Shown here: positions 29,449 through 37,551 of the stretch, piece by piece
Layout: each line of letters opens with the position of its first letter
How positions within the stretch are numbered: position 1 is the stretch's first letter
From: Rhodanobacteraceae bacterium
GTDB taxonomy: Bacteria > Pseudomonadota > Gammaproteobacteria > Xanthomonadales > Rhodanobacteraceae
Direction of reading: 5' to 3'
Assembly: GCA_030167125.1 (NCBI GenBank)
Contig: CP126531.1
Span: 1 to 64,000 of the forward strand
DNA length: 64,000 nt
Position numbers and translations under genes: made by a program
Notes under the pieces: model-generated
Databases searched by the model: none
What the model saw: the letters and a program-made list of their open reading frames with translations, nothing else
What the model was told of the DNA's origin: nothing

Positions 29449-30762
29449 ATGAAAAAGTTCTTGTTCGGTCTTGGCCTCGCCGCGATCGTGATCGTCTGGC
29501 TGGTGGTGTGGACGGCGCTGCCATGGTTCGTGGTGCTGGCCCTGGTGATCCTGCTGGCCGTGTGGTTGCTGGCCGCGCGCACTGGCCGGCGCACGTTGTC
29601 GGTGATGCGCGTCGGCCTGAGCACGCTGACCGAACGGCTCGGCTCCACCGCGGTGATCGTGGTCGGCATCGCCGGCGTGGTCGGCGTGCTGGTGGCGCTG
29701 CTTGCGATGGGCGATGGCCTGACTGCGACCTTGCAGCAGACCGGCAACGATGACACCGCGATCGTGCTGCGCGGCGGTTCGGGCGCGGAAAGCAACTCCG
29801 TGTTGACGCGCGACGACATCGACGTCATCGAGCAGGCGCCCGGCATCGCGCGCGATGCGCAGGGCAGGCCGATCGCGTCGGCGGAACTGGTGGTGGTCGC
29901 CAACGTGCCGAAGAAGAGCGATCCCAAGACCGATGCCAACGTCGCGATCCGCGGCGTCAGCGACGAGGCCTGGACCGTGTGGCCGAACGTGAAGATCATC
30001 AAGGGGCGCAAGTTCACGCCCGGCATGCGCGAGCTCGTCGTCGGCGAAGGCGCCGAGCGCCAGTTCGCCGGGCTGGACGTGGGCAAGACGCTGCGCCTCG
30101 GCGGCCAGGACTGGACCATCGTCGGCGTGTTCGCGTCGAATGACGCACACGGTTCGGAACTGTGGGGCGATTCGAAATCCGTCGCTTCGGCATACCGCCG
30201 CGGCAGCAGCGCGGAGTCGGTGATCGCGCGGCTGACCTCACCCAAGACCTTTGACAAGTTCAAGGCTTCATTGATGGGCGATCCGCGCGTCAAGGTGGAC
30301 GTCAGCACCACGCGCGACTACTTCAACAAGCAGTCGGAAGGGCTGAGCAAGGTGATCCGCATCGTCGGCATCACTATCGGCATCATCATGGCGATCGGCG
30401 CGATCTTCGGCGCGCTCAACACCATGTATGCCGCGGTCGCCACGCGTGCCCGCGAAATCGCCACGCTGCGCGCGATCGGATTCCGCGGCCTGCCGGTGGT
30501 GGTCTCGGTGCTGCTGGAAACCATGCTGCTGGCGCTGCTCGGCGGCATCATCGGCGCCGTAATCGTGTGGCTGGTCTTCAACGGTTACACCGCATCCACC
30601 GTGGGCGGCAACTTCAGCCAGGTCGTGTTCCAGTTCCGCGTGACGCCGGAACTGCTGTGGACCGGCATCAAGTGGGCGCTCGCAATCGGCTTCATCGGCG
30701 GCCTGTTTCCGGCCGTGCGTGCCGCGCGCTTGCCGGTGACGACGGCGTTGCGGGAGTTGTGA
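29449..30762 (+). CDS. ABC transporter permease (FtsX/MacB family)
   Basis: 437 residues. Two N-terminal hydrophobic stretches (LGLAAIVIVWLVVWTALPWF and VVLALVILLAVWLLAA) precede a third before the periplasmic domain, an extra segment relative to the preceding permease. The periplasmic domain runs to about residue 290. The last part has three helices and the FtsX loop ATRAREIATLRAIGFRGLPVV. Together with the upstream permease it completes a four-gene export operon. Substrate unknown; macrolide, peptide or lipid-linked substrates are known for relatives. Confidence 0.92.
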   Translation: MKKFLFGLGLAAIVIVWLVVWTALPWFVVLALVILLAVWLLAARTGRRTLSVMRVGLSTLTERLGSTAVIVVGIAGVVGVLVALLAMGDGLTATLQQTGNDDTAIVLRGGSGAESNSVLTRDDIDVIEQAPGIARDAQGRPIASAELVVVANVPKKSDPKTDANVAIRGVSDEAWTVWPNVKIIKGRKFTPGMRELVVGEGAERQFAGLDVGKTLRLGGQDWTIVGVFASNDAHGSELWGDSKSVASAYRRGSSAESVIARLTSPKTFDKFKASLMGDPRVKVDVSTTRDYFNKQSEGLSKVIRIVGITIGIIMAIGAIFGALNTMYAAVATRAREIATLRAIGFRGLPVVVSVLLETMLLALLGGIIGAVIVWLVFNGYTASTVGGNFSQVVFQFRVTPELLWTGIKWALAIGFIGGLFPAVRAARLPVTTALREL

Positions 30763-30776
30763 GACTTCTTGACTGC

Positions 30777-30804
30777 ATGACATTGTGTATATACATGAGG
30801 TCAT
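30777..30804. promoter_or_regulatory. Imperfect palindrome overlapping the brnT start, candidate BrnA operator
   Basis: 28 bases centred between 30790 and 30791; 11 of 14 pairs match. The core is the perfect TGTATATACA (30786-30795), with ATGAC and GTCAT as outer arms. A TTGACT (30769-30774) just upstream may be the -35. BrnA-type antitoxins are known to repress their own operon, so this is the expected operator position. Confidence 0.55.
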
Positions 30805-31078
30805 GGAGTTCACTTGGTCGAAGGCCAAACGCGCCGCGAACTTGAAGGCACCCGGGCTCGACTTCGTCGATGTCCCTCGCGTGTTCGAAGGTCTGACATT
30901 TACCTTCGAGGACGATCGCTTCACGTGTGGTGAGCAGCGCTTTGTCACGCTCGGTCTTCTGGCAGGCACTCCGGTATCCATCGTTCACACGGAAACCGAA
31001 CATGAAATCCGCATCATCTCGTTCCGCAGAGCCACGCAGCGCGAAGCGCAAATCTACTTCCAGCAGGTCAAAGACTGA
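30803..31078 (+). CDS. brnT: BrnT family toxin
   Basis: 91 residues from the ATG at 30803. The opening MEFTWSKAKRAANLKAPGLD, the FEDDRFTCGEQRFVTLGLLAG strand pair and the C-terminal RIISFRRATQREAQIY are the BrnT ribonuclease-toxin pattern (RelE-like fold). It is a type II toxin expected to cleave RNA and be neutralised by BrnA. The 3' end overlaps the antitoxin gene by 77 bases in another frame, a typical toxin-first arrangement for this family. Confidence 0.9.
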   Translation: MEFTWSKAKRAANLKAPGLDFVDVPRVFEGLTFTFEDDRFTCGEQRFVTLGLLAGTPVSIVHTETEHEIRIISFRRATQREAQIYFQQVKD

Positions 31079-31313
31079 TTGGGCCAAGCTCAAGGCTCGA
31101 CCACTGGGCAAGCCGACTCGCGAGCACCCCGAGGCCGATATCCAGCACATCGTCCGCGGCATGGTCCGACGCGGGCTGCAACCGAAACCTTCCAAGGCTG
31201 CGGTATCCCTGCGCGTCGACGAAGACGTCATCGAATGGTTCAAGGCGCAGGGACCGGGCTACCAAACGCGCATCAATTCCGTGCTGCGCGCGTTCCGGGA
31301 CGCTTCGGTCTAG
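31002..31313 (+). CDS. brnA: BrnA family antitoxin
   Basis: 103 residues from the ATG at 31002, inside brnT. The basic N-terminus MKSASSRSAEPRSAKRK is followed by DWAKLKARPLGK. The C-terminal ribbon-helix-helix DNA-binding domain is AAVSLRVDEDVIEWFKAQGP then GYQTRINSVLRAF, the hallmark of BrnA. It should bind BrnT and repress the operon. The overlapping start implies translation coupled to brnT. Confidence 0.9.
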   Translation: MKSASSRSAEPRSAKRKSTSSRSKTDWAKLKARPLGKPTREHPEADIQHIVRGMVRRGLQPKPSKAAVSLRVDEDVIEWFKAQGPGYQTRINSVLRAFRDASV

Positions 31314-31331
31314 CAACGGGCAGAACCGACG

Positions 31332-32270
31332 TCACAACATCCGCCACGGCACGAAGATCGCGGCAAGGATCACAGCGAAGATCGTCCACTTGGCGGCGTA
31401 GTAGAGCTTGCGGTTGCGCTGCTTGAGTGATTTGCCGACGCGGCGGATCGCGTAGGCGTACTTGAAGACCTTGTTGACGCCGCCGGTGCGGTCGCCTTCC
31501 TGGTTGGGCGAGGAGCCCGCGGCGAGCAGCGTCCGCGCGACGGCGTGGTTGAGCGCGGTGGCCCAGCGGTATTTCATCGGGCGTTCGAGGTCGCAGAACA
31601 GGATGATGCGGTCCTGGTCGGTTTCGTTGGCGGCCCAGTGGATGTAGGTTTCGTCGAACACCACGCCTTCGCCATCACGCCAGCTGTACGGCTTACCGTC
31701 CACCCTGATCCAGCAACGGTCGTCGTTGGGCGTGATCAGGCCCAAGTGATAGCGCAGCGAACCCGCGAACGGATCGCGATGCTTGCCGAGGTTGCTGCCG
31801 GGCGGCAATTGTGTGAACGCTGCGGCCTTGATGTTGGGCGAGCCTTTCAGGATTTCGATGGTGCGCGGGCACAGTTGCAGCGCCGACGGATGCGGCGCGT
31901 CGTCGTACCACTTGAGATAAAACCGCTTCCAGCCGGTGCGGAAGAACGAATGGAAACCGGCATCGTTGTACTGGTCGGACGCCTTGATGTGGCTGGCCTT
32001 CGCGAGCGCGATGGCCTCGTCGCGAATCACTTGCCAATTGCTGCGCAGGTTTTCCAGTTCCGGAAAATCGGCGACCGCGAGATACGGCGTCGCGGGCACG
32101 CGCGAGAACGCGTACATCAGCACGTTGATCGGCGCCATGAACGTCGAGTGGTCGGTGATCTGGCGCAGGAACTTGTGCCGTACCTTGCCGCGGAAGTGCA
32201 CGTACAACGCGCACAAAACCAGAACGGCAAGGACAATCCATTTGATCATGACGAAAACGGGCAAGGCCAT
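31332..32270 (-). CDS. lpxO: LpxO-like aspartyl/asparaginyl beta-hydroxylase (lipid A hydroxylase)
   Basis: 312 residues. An N-terminal membrane helix (MIKWIVLAVLVLCALYV) anchors a cytoplasmic 2-oxoglutarate/iron dioxygenase domain. Its facial triad is visible in GKHRDPFAGSLRYHLGL (H-x-D) and in FDETYIHWAANET (distal His), with a downstream Arg in QDRIILFCD. A second hydrophobic segment closes the C-terminus (FAVILAAIFVPW), as in LpxO. LpxO adds a 2-OH to the secondary acyl chain of lipid A. Start uncertain between 32270 and the MIKW methionine at 32249. A divergent sigma-54 operon begins 1.3 kb upstream. Confidence 0.85.
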   Translation of the reverse strand: MALPVFVMIKWIVLAVLVLCALYVHFRGKVRHKFLRQITDHSTFMAPINVLMYAFSRVPATPYLAVADFPELENLRSNWQVIRDEAIALAKASHIKASDQYNDAGFHSFFRTGWKRFYLKWYDDAPHPSALQLCPRTIEILKGSPNIKAAAFTQLPPGSNLGKHRDPFAGSLRYHLGLITPNDDRCWIRVDGKPYSWRDGEGVVFDETYIHWAANETDQDRIILFCDLERPMKYRWATALNHAVARTLLAAGSSPNQEGDRTGGVNKVFKYAYAIRRVGKSLKQRNRKLYYAAKWTIFAVILAAIFVPWRML

Positions 32271-32286
32271 CCAACGGCCGCGTATT

Positions 32287-33204
32287 TTACTCCGCCGCGG
32301 CTTTACGCTGCCTGCCGTGCGCCAGCGTGATGATCGCGACGCCGACCAGGATCACGACCATGCCGGCGATCTCGGCCGTGCCGACGTGCTCGCCCGCGAC
32401 CAGCGCGCCCAGCAGCACCGCCACCGGCGGATTCACATAGGCGTAGCTCGCGGTCAGCGCCGGGCGCGCGTGCTTGACCAGGAACAGGTAGGCGGTGAAT
32501 GCGATGATCGATCCGAACACCGCGAGGTATGCGACGGCAAGGATCGACGTGATCGATGGATGCGCGGGCAAGCGCTCGCCGGTGAGCCACGCGGTCAGCG
32601 CCAGCGCGGGCGCCGCGCACAACATTTGTGCGGCCACGTTCATCGGACCTTCCGGCATGTCCTGGTGGCGGCTCCAGATCGAACCGAATGCCCACGCCGC
32701 GGTCGCGAAGATCAGCGCCGCGGCCGCCAGCGGCGCCGCGCGCATCGCGCCGCCGCTGTTCAACACGATCACGCCGAGAAAACCGACGACCAGTCCCACG
32801 ATCTCGCTGCGGCTCGGGCGTTCGCGGTAGGCGAACAGAACCAGCGCCACGAACAGCGGTTCGCTGGCGATGGCCACCGCGGCAATGCCGGAAGTGACGC
32901 TCTGTTCCGCGAAACAGACCAAGCCGTTGCCGAACAGCAACAGGAGCACGCCCGTGATCGCCGCATTGCGCCACTGCCGTGCAGTTGGCGGCTTGGCGCC
33001 GCGCAGGCGCAACCACGCGTACATCGCGACGCCGGCCGCGAGGAATCGCAAGGCCGCCATCGCGAACGGCGGGAATCCGGTCAATCCGATGCGGATGCCG
33101 AGATACGTCGAACCCCAGATCACGTACACCGCCAGCAGCGCCAGCGGAATCAGCCAGCGGCGCTGCGGCGTCGCGCCGGCGGCAGACAGGGCGATGTCGT
33201 TCAT
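32287..33204 (-). CDS. DMT-superfamily (EamA) transporter, YedA-like
   Basis: 305 residues from the ATG at 33204 (MNDIALSAAG). Ten predicted membrane helices form two EamA repeats. The first has VYVIWGSTYLGIRIGLTGFP and the second ends in SYAYVNPPVAVLLGALVAGE with EIAGMVVILVGVAI. This is the YedA/RhaT-like metabolite or drug exporter pattern. The gene is 16 bases upstream of lpxO on the same strand, so the two may be co-transcribed. Substrate unknown. Confidence 0.88.
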   Translation of the reverse strand: MNDIALSAAGATPQRRWLIPLALLAVYVIWGSTYLGIRIGLTGFPPFAMAALRFLAAGVAMYAWLRLRGAKPPTARQWRNAAITGVLLLLFGNGLVCFAEQSVTSGIAAVAIASEPLFVALVLFAYRERPSRSEIVGLVVGFLGVIVLNSGGAMRAAPLAAAALIFATAAWAFGSIWSRHQDMPEGPMNVAAQMLCAAPALALTAWLTGERLPAHPSITSILAVAYLAVFGSIIAFTAYLFLVKHARPALTASYAYVNPPVAVLLGALVAGEHVGTAEIAGMVVILVGVAIITLAHGRQRKAAAE

Positions 33205-33437
33205 GCGGATAACCATTGCGCCGGACGTGGCGCGGGAAAAACGAAAGACGCCTCCGGGGAGGCGCTGACGGCATTCTAGTTCGGAGCGCAGCGCGAAGGC
33301 GCGCATGCCGTCATGAAAGTTTCGCGACGCTGCGTTGAACGACGCTCAACGCATTGCTGCATCGCCGTTCCTCCGGCATGCCGCCGGCGCTTTTGCGAAT
33401 CCGTCCGCGGCGAAGGTATTGCGGAGTGTCCGCAGTC

Positions 33438-33449
33438 TGTCCGCGGACA
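33438..33449. promoter_or_regulatory. Candidate upstream activating site of the NtrC-type regulator
   Basis: TGTCCGCGGACA, a perfect 12-bp palindrome, lies about 97 bases upstream of the predicted sigma-54 start site. That is the usual distance for enhancer-binding proteins. A direct half-site TGTCCGC at 33427 and GTCCGCGG at 33403 may be further contacts. It is likely the binding site of the activator encoded at 47766-49106, which is inference. Confidence 0.55.
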
Positions 33450-33512
33450 CTTTTCCAACGCGCCGTTTTCCGGCAAGTGCTTGAATGCGAACGCGTTGCT
33501 GCAGCGTTCCGC

Positions 33513-33529
33513 TTGGCACCGGACTTGCT
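33513..33529 (+). promoter_or_regulatory. Sigma-54 (RpoN) promoter of the multi-permease operon
   Basis: TTGGCACcggacTTGCT matches the -24/-12 consensus with GG (33515-33516) and GC (33527-33528) exactly ten bases apart. Only the less conserved G after the TTGGCAC block differs. The predicted transcription start near 33540 gives a leader of about 30 bases to the adaptor ATG. Confidence 0.8.
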
Positions 33530-33570
33530 CAAAGGGACTGTGGCCGCGTTGTGGCGGCCGGAGACCTTGC

Positions 33571-34845
33571 ATGAGCATTCGCGACACCTCCGCACAAGAC
33601 CGCATCATCGAGAAGCGCGTCAGCAAGAAGAAGCTGGGCATCTTCGCCGTCATCGGCATCCTGGTGCTGGCCTTGCTGGTCTGGCTGGTGCCGGGCGCGC
33701 TGCGCTTGTTTTCCGCGGGTTCGTCGGTGAGCGCGTCGCGGCTGCAGATCGCCACGGTGGAACGCGGTCCGTTCGTGCGCGACATCGCCGCCGACGGCCG
33801 CGTGGTCGCGGCGGTCAGCCCGACGCTGTATGCCAACGCGGCGGGCGCGGTGGTGTTGCAGGTGCACGCCGGCGACAAGGTGGCCAAGGGCCAGGTGCTG
33901 GCGGTGATCGCGAGTCCCGAGCTGACCAACAAGCTCGCGCAGGAAGAAAACAACGAAGATGCGATGCAGGTCGCCTGGCAGCAGGCCAAGGTCGATGCCA
34001 ACCAGCAGCGCTCGAAGCTGCAGGAAGCCTACGACAACGCCAACATCGACCAGCAGAGCGCCGCGCGCGACCTGAAGCGTTACCAGGAAGCCTTCGACAA
34101 GGGCGCGGTGTCGCAGCTCGACGTCGACCGCCACCGCGACGCGCTGCAAAAGGCGCAGATCGAATTGGCGCACGCCAAGGCCAACCTCGGCATGGACGAT
34201 TCCAGCCTCGCGCTGGAAGTCCAGGCCAAGAAGCTGGCCTACGACCGCCAGAAGCTGCTGGTCGCGGATCTGAAGCGCCAGGTGGAAGAGTTGAACGTGC
34301 GCTCGCCGGTGAACGGCCAGGTCGGCCAGTTGTTCATCGCGCAGACCGCGACGGTGCCGAAGGACGCGAAGCTGCTGACGGTGGTGGACCTGTCCGCGCT
34401 GGAAGTGCAGGTGAGCGTGCCGGAAAGCTTCGCGCGTGACCTCGCGTCCGGCATGCCGGCGGTCATCAGCGGCAACGGCAACGACTGGAAGGGCGCGGTC
34501 AGCGCGATTTCGCCGGAAGTCGTGAACGGCGAAGTGGTCGCACGTGTGCGCTTCGAAGGCAAGAAGCCCAGCGAGCTGCGCCAGAACCAGCGCCTGTCGG
34601 TGCGCATCGTGCTCGACAAGCGCGACAACGTCCTGACCGTCGCGCGCGGTTCCTTCGTCGACGAATCCGGCGGCCGCTACGCCTACGTCGTGCGCGATGA
34701 CATCGCCTACAAGACGCCGGTAACGCTGGGCCCGAGCTCCATCGACAAGGTCGAAATCCTGCAGGGCCTCAAGGAAGGCGACAAGGTCGTGATTTCCGGC
34801 ACCAGCAACTTCAACGGCGCGGCGAAAGTCGCGATCAGCAATTGA
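33571..34845 (+). CDS. Periplasmic adaptor (membrane fusion) protein of the multi-permease system
   Basis: 424 residues from the ATG at 33571, with GGAGA ten bases before. A short cytoplasmic N-terminus (MSIRDTSAQDRIIEKRVSKK) leads to one membrane helix (LGIFAVIGILVLALLVWLVP). Lipoyl half-motifs (GRVVAAVSPTLYANAAGAVV; NVRSPVNGQVGQLF) flank a long helical hairpin (about residues 115-235) with coiled-coil character. A beta-barrel domain and a C-terminal domain ending in GDKVVISGTSNFNGA complete the protein. It is the first gene behind the sigma-54 promoter and should connect the inner-membrane permeases to an outer-membrane duct. Confidence 0.9.
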   Translation: MSIRDTSAQDRIIEKRVSKKKLGIFAVIGILVLALLVWLVPGALRLFSAGSSVSASRLQIATVERGPFVRDIAADGRVVAAVSPTLYANAAGAVVLQVHAGDKVAKGQVLAVIASPELTNKLAQEENNEDAMQVAWQQAKVDANQQRSKLQEAYDNANIDQQSAARDLKRYQEAFDKGAVSQLDVDRHRDALQKAQIELAHAKANLGMDDSSLALEVQAKKLAYDRQKLLVADLKRQVEELNVRSPVNGQVGQLFIAQTATVPKDAKLLTVVDLSALEVQVSVPESFARDLASGMPAVISGNGNDWKGAVSAISPEVVNGEVVARVRFEGKKPSELRQNQRLSVRIVLDKRDNVLTVARGSFVDESGGRYAYVVRDDIAYKTPVTLGPSSIDKVEILQGLKEGDKVVISGTSNFNGAAKVAISN

Positions 34846-34854
34846 CAGCGGGGA

Positions 34855-34930
34855 CCAGGGACAAGGGACCAGGGACCAACAGCACAAAATGCGACGCTTT
34901 CCCGGTCCCCGGTCCCAGTCCCCAGTCCAC
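34855..34930. repeat. Heptamer repeats GGGACCA and the inverted form
   Basis: Several 7-base units of the GGGACCA/GGGACAA type are followed, after a short AT-richer spacer, by the inverted units (GGTCCCC, GGTCCCA, GTCCCCA). The same kind of heptamer occurs at 53550-53622, near 63320 and near 8380. Confidence 0.6.
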
Positions 34931-34979
34931 CACAAGCAGTCGCACCAATCCGAACCCAACCGAAATGAGGAATGTCGCC

Positions 34980-35699
34980 ATGTTGAAAATGACCCACCTG
35001 TCCAAGGTCTACCGCACCGAAGTGGTGGAAACCTACGCGCTGCGCGACTTCAACATCGACGTGAAGGAAGGCGAATTCGTCGCGGTGATGGGTCCGTCGG
35101 GCTCCGGCAAGACCACGTTCCTGACCATCGCGGGCCTTCTGGAAAGCTTCACCGGCGGCGAATACCTGCTGGATGGCGTCGACGTCAGCAACCTCGGCGA
35201 CAACGCGCGTTCGAAGATCCGCAACGAGAAGATCGGCTTCGTGTTCCAGAGCTTCAACCTGATCCCCGATCTCAACGTGCACGACAACGTGGAAGTGCCG
35301 CTGCGCTATCGCGGCATGAAATCCGCCGAACGCCAGACGCGCATCCAGGAAGCGCTGGAGCGCGTGGGCCTGGCCTCGCGCATGAAGCATTACCCCGCAG
35401 AACTGTCGGGCGGCCAGCAACAGCGCGTCGCCATCGCGCGCGCGCTGGCCGGTTCACCGCGCCTGCTGCTGGCGGACGAACCGACCGGCAACCTGGACAC
35501 GCAGATGGCGCGCGGCGTGATGGAACTGCTGGAAGAAATCCATCGCGGCGGCGCGACCATCGTGATGGTCACCCACGATCCGGAACTCGCCACGCGCGCG
35601 CAACGCAGCGTGCACGTGATCGACGGCCAGGCCGTGGACATCGCAGAAGAACCACGCTTCCACGCGCGCGACCGCGCCGGGGCGCACGCCAACGCATAA
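34980..35699 (+). CDS. ABC transporter ATPase of the multi-permease system (MacB/LolD type)
   Basis: 239 residues from the ATG at 34980, eight bases after GAGGA. An in-frame ATG at 34965 is possible. Walker A GPSGSGKT (38-45), FVFQSFNLIPD Q-loop, LSGGQQQR signature, LLLADEPTGNLD Walker B and TIVMVTHDPE switch are all intact. It is the only ATPase gene among the eight permease genes that follow, so one motor probably serves several permease dimers. It lies downstream of the adaptor, separated by a heptamer repeat. Confidence 0.94.
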   Translation: MLKMTHLSKVYRTEVVETYALRDFNIDVKEGEFVAVMGPSGSGKTTFLTIAGLLESFTGGEYLLDGVDVSNLGDNARSKIRNEKIGFVFQSFNLIPDLNVHDNVEVPLRYRGMKSAERQTRIQEALERVGLASRMKHYPAELSGGQQQRVAIARALAGSPRLLLADEPTGNLDTQMARGVMELLEEIHRGGATIVMVTHDPELATRAQRSVHVIDGQAVDIAEEPRFHARDRAGAHANA

Positions 35700-35741
35700 G
35701 TTTCGGGGGCCGGGGACCACCGCACTTCGAGGACTGCCATC

Positions 35742-36038
35742 ATGATCCGCAAACTCATAGCCATCGCCGCCGCCATCGCCATCAACTGCGCGGTGCTCGC
35801 CTGGTTCCACGCATGGAGTTCGGCCGCGGCCGCCATCGCCGCCGCGGCGTCCGCGCGGATGCCGACCGTCGTCACCTTGCCCGTCATCAACGTGCACCCG
35901 AACGCGGAACAACTGCGCCAGTTGCGCGCGGCACCCGCCTCCGGGCCCGCGCGCGCCAGCCTCGGCGGCGGTGTCGCCTGCCTGGTGACGCCGTACTACT
36001 CGTTCGCATCGCAGTGCGACGCGACGGTGAGCGGCTGA
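35742..36038 (+). CDS. Small membrane or secreted protein of unknown function
   Basis: 98 residues from the ATG at 35742. The N-terminus is one hydrophobic helix or uncleaved signal (MIRKLIAIAAAIAINCAVLA then WFHAWSSAAAA). A proline-rich middle (MPTVVTLPVINVHPNAEQLR) and a C-terminal stretch with two cysteines (GGVACLVTPYYSFASQCDAT) follow, the latter possibly forming a disulfide in the periplasm. Codon use resembles its neighbours. Not recognised. Its position between the ATPase and the first permease suggests an accessory subunit or substrate of the exporter, which is speculation. Confidence 0.65.
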   Translation: MIRKLIAIAAAIAINCAVLAWFHAWSSAAAAIAAAASARMPTVVTLPVINVHPNAEQLRQLRAAPASGPARASLGGGVACLVTPYYSFASQCDATVSG

Positions 36039-36049
36039 CGGGTTTTGAA

Positions 36050-36195
36050 CCCTCTCCCCCGAGCGTTTTGCTCGGGGGAGAGGGCAGGGTGAGGGGGCGG
36101 GCGCTGCACATTGCGAGTGGGTTCGCAGTCGCGCGCTCGACCCCCTCACCCCAACCCTCTCCCCCAAGGCGATAAAGCTGCCTTGGGGGAGAGGG
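36050..36195. repeat. Paired long hairpins of the CCCTCTCCCCC family
   Basis: Two strong hairpins: CCCTCTCCCCCGAGC (36050-36064) with GCTCGGGGGAGAGGG (36070-36084), and CCCTCTCCCCCAAGGC (36155-36170) with its complement (36180-36195). They bracket a 70-bp core. The element sits immediately before the first permease gene. Confidence 0.85.
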
Positions 36196-36215
36196 AGCCA
36201 AATCGGAGTGATTGA

Positions 36216-37541
36216 ATGTTTGCGTATTACCTCGACCTCGCGCTGCGCAGCCTGAAGCGCCACAAGGCGCTCACCGGATTGATGATCATCACCATCGGTT
36301 TCGGCGTGGCGGCGTCGATGACGACGTGGTCCGTGTTCCGCGCGGTGTCGGGCGATCCGATTCCGTGGAAGTCTTCGAAACTGTTCGTGCCGCAGATCGA
36401 CAACTGGGGTCCGGCCGGGCACGGTCCGAAGGACACCAGCAACGAGCCGCCGGACGCGATGGATTACACCGACGCGGTCGCGCTGATGCGCGATCACCGC
36501 GCGAAATACCAGAGCGCGATGTACCAGATCGGTTCGGCGGTGACGCCGCAGCGCGTCGGCCAGCATCCGATCACCGCGGGCGGCGAAGCGGTCTACAGCG
36601 AGTTCTTCCCGATGCTCGACGTGCCGTTCAAATACGGCAGCGGCTGGAGCGCGGCCGACGACGAGCACCGCGCGCAGGTCGCGGTGATCAGCAGCCGCCT
36701 CAACGACAAGGCATTCGGCGGCGGCGACAACGTCGGCAAGACCCTGAGCATCGATGGCCACGAATTCCGCGTGGTCGGAATCCTCGACGACTGGCATCCG
36801 CAGCCGCAGTTTTATGACGTGGTCAACACCGGCGGCTTCAGCGAAGGCGGCGGCAGCCTGTTCGTTCCGTTCACGACCGCCATCGCGAACAGCATGAACA
36901 ACAACGGCAACACCAATTGCAACGCGACGCCCAAGGAGCCGGGCTTCATCGGACTGCAGCATTCGGAATGCGCTTGGATCGCCTTCATGGTGCAGCTCGA
37001 GAACGCCAATGCGGTGCGCGACTACAAGCAATACCTCGACAACTACGCCGCCGCGCAGCAGCAGGCGGGGCGCTTCACCTGGGCGCCCAACAACCGCCTG
37101 CGCGGATTGATGGACTGGCTGGACTTCGAGCACGTGGTGCCGTCGGACACCAAGATCTCGCTGTACGTCGCGCTGGGCTTGTTGCTGGTGTGCCTCGTCA
37201 ATACCGCCGGTTTGCTGCTGGCGAAGTTCCTGCGCCGTTCCAGCGAGATCGGCGTGCGCCGCGCGCTGGGTGCATCGCGGCGCGAGATCTACACGCAATT
37301 CCTGATCGAGTCCGGCATGGTCGGCCTCGCCGGCGGCGTGCTGGGACTGGTGTTGACCGGCTTCGGCATCGCCGGCGTCAGCTGGGTGTTGCCGCGCGAC
37401 ATCGCCGCGCTCGCGCACATCGACGTTTCATTGCTGATCACCACGCTCATCGTCGCGATCGTGGCGACAATGCTGGCGGGCCTCTATCCCACGATGCGCG
37501 CGGCGGCGGTGCAGCCGGCGTGGCAGTTGAAGTCGAATTGA
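36216..37541 (+). CDS. ABC permease, type A, pair 1
   Basis: 441 residues. The N-terminal MFAYYLDLALRSLKRHKALT and first helix (GLMIITIGFGVAASMTTWSV) precede a periplasmic MacB_PCD-type domain to about residue 300. Three helices follow with the FtsX loop LRRSSEIGVRRALGASRREI. The start follows ATCGGAGTGA, a ribosome binding site repeated almost unchanged before the other type-A genes. Ten bases separate it from the type-B partner. Its periplasmic domain diverges more than the helices, which suggests distinct substrate or partner recognition. Confidence 0.93.
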   Translation: MFAYYLDLALRSLKRHKALTGLMIITIGFGVAASMTTWSVFRAVSGDPIPWKSSKLFVPQIDNWGPAGHGPKDTSNEPPDAMDYTDAVALMRDHRAKYQSAMYQIGSAVTPQRVGQHPITAGGEAVYSEFFPMLDVPFKYGSGWSAADDEHRAQVAVISSRLNDKAFGGGDNVGKTLSIDGHEFRVVGILDDWHPQPQFYDVVNTGGFSEGGGSLFVPFTTAIANSMNNNGNTNCNATPKEPGFIGLQHSECAWIAFMVQLENANAVRDYKQYLDNYAAAQQQAGRFTWAPNNRLRGLMDWLDFEHVVPSDTKISLYVALGLLLVCLVNTAGLLLAKFLRRSSEIGVRRALGASRREIYTQFLIESGMVGLAGGVLGLVLTGFGIAGVSWVLPRDIAALAHIDVSLLITTLIVAIVATMLAGLYPTMRAAAVQPAWQLKSN

Positions 37542-37551
37542 GGAGCGCGCC

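Larger units (their letters stand above)
33205..33570. other. Divergent regulatory region between the DMT transporter and the sigma-54 operon
   Basis: 366 bases without a gene. It contains the palindrome TGTCCGCGGACA at 33438-33449, a half copy TGTCCGC at 33427-33433, a further GTCCGCGG at 33403-33410, and the -24/-12 promoter at 33513-33529. A long open frame crosses the region in the adaptor frame but has no family similarity. Confidence 0.6.

Noticed and set aside
33313..33570. N-terminal extension of the second adaptor protein
   Set aside because: The extension would be translated from the promoter region; it is Cys/Arg-rich and unlike the family, and a -24/-12 promoter lies inside it.
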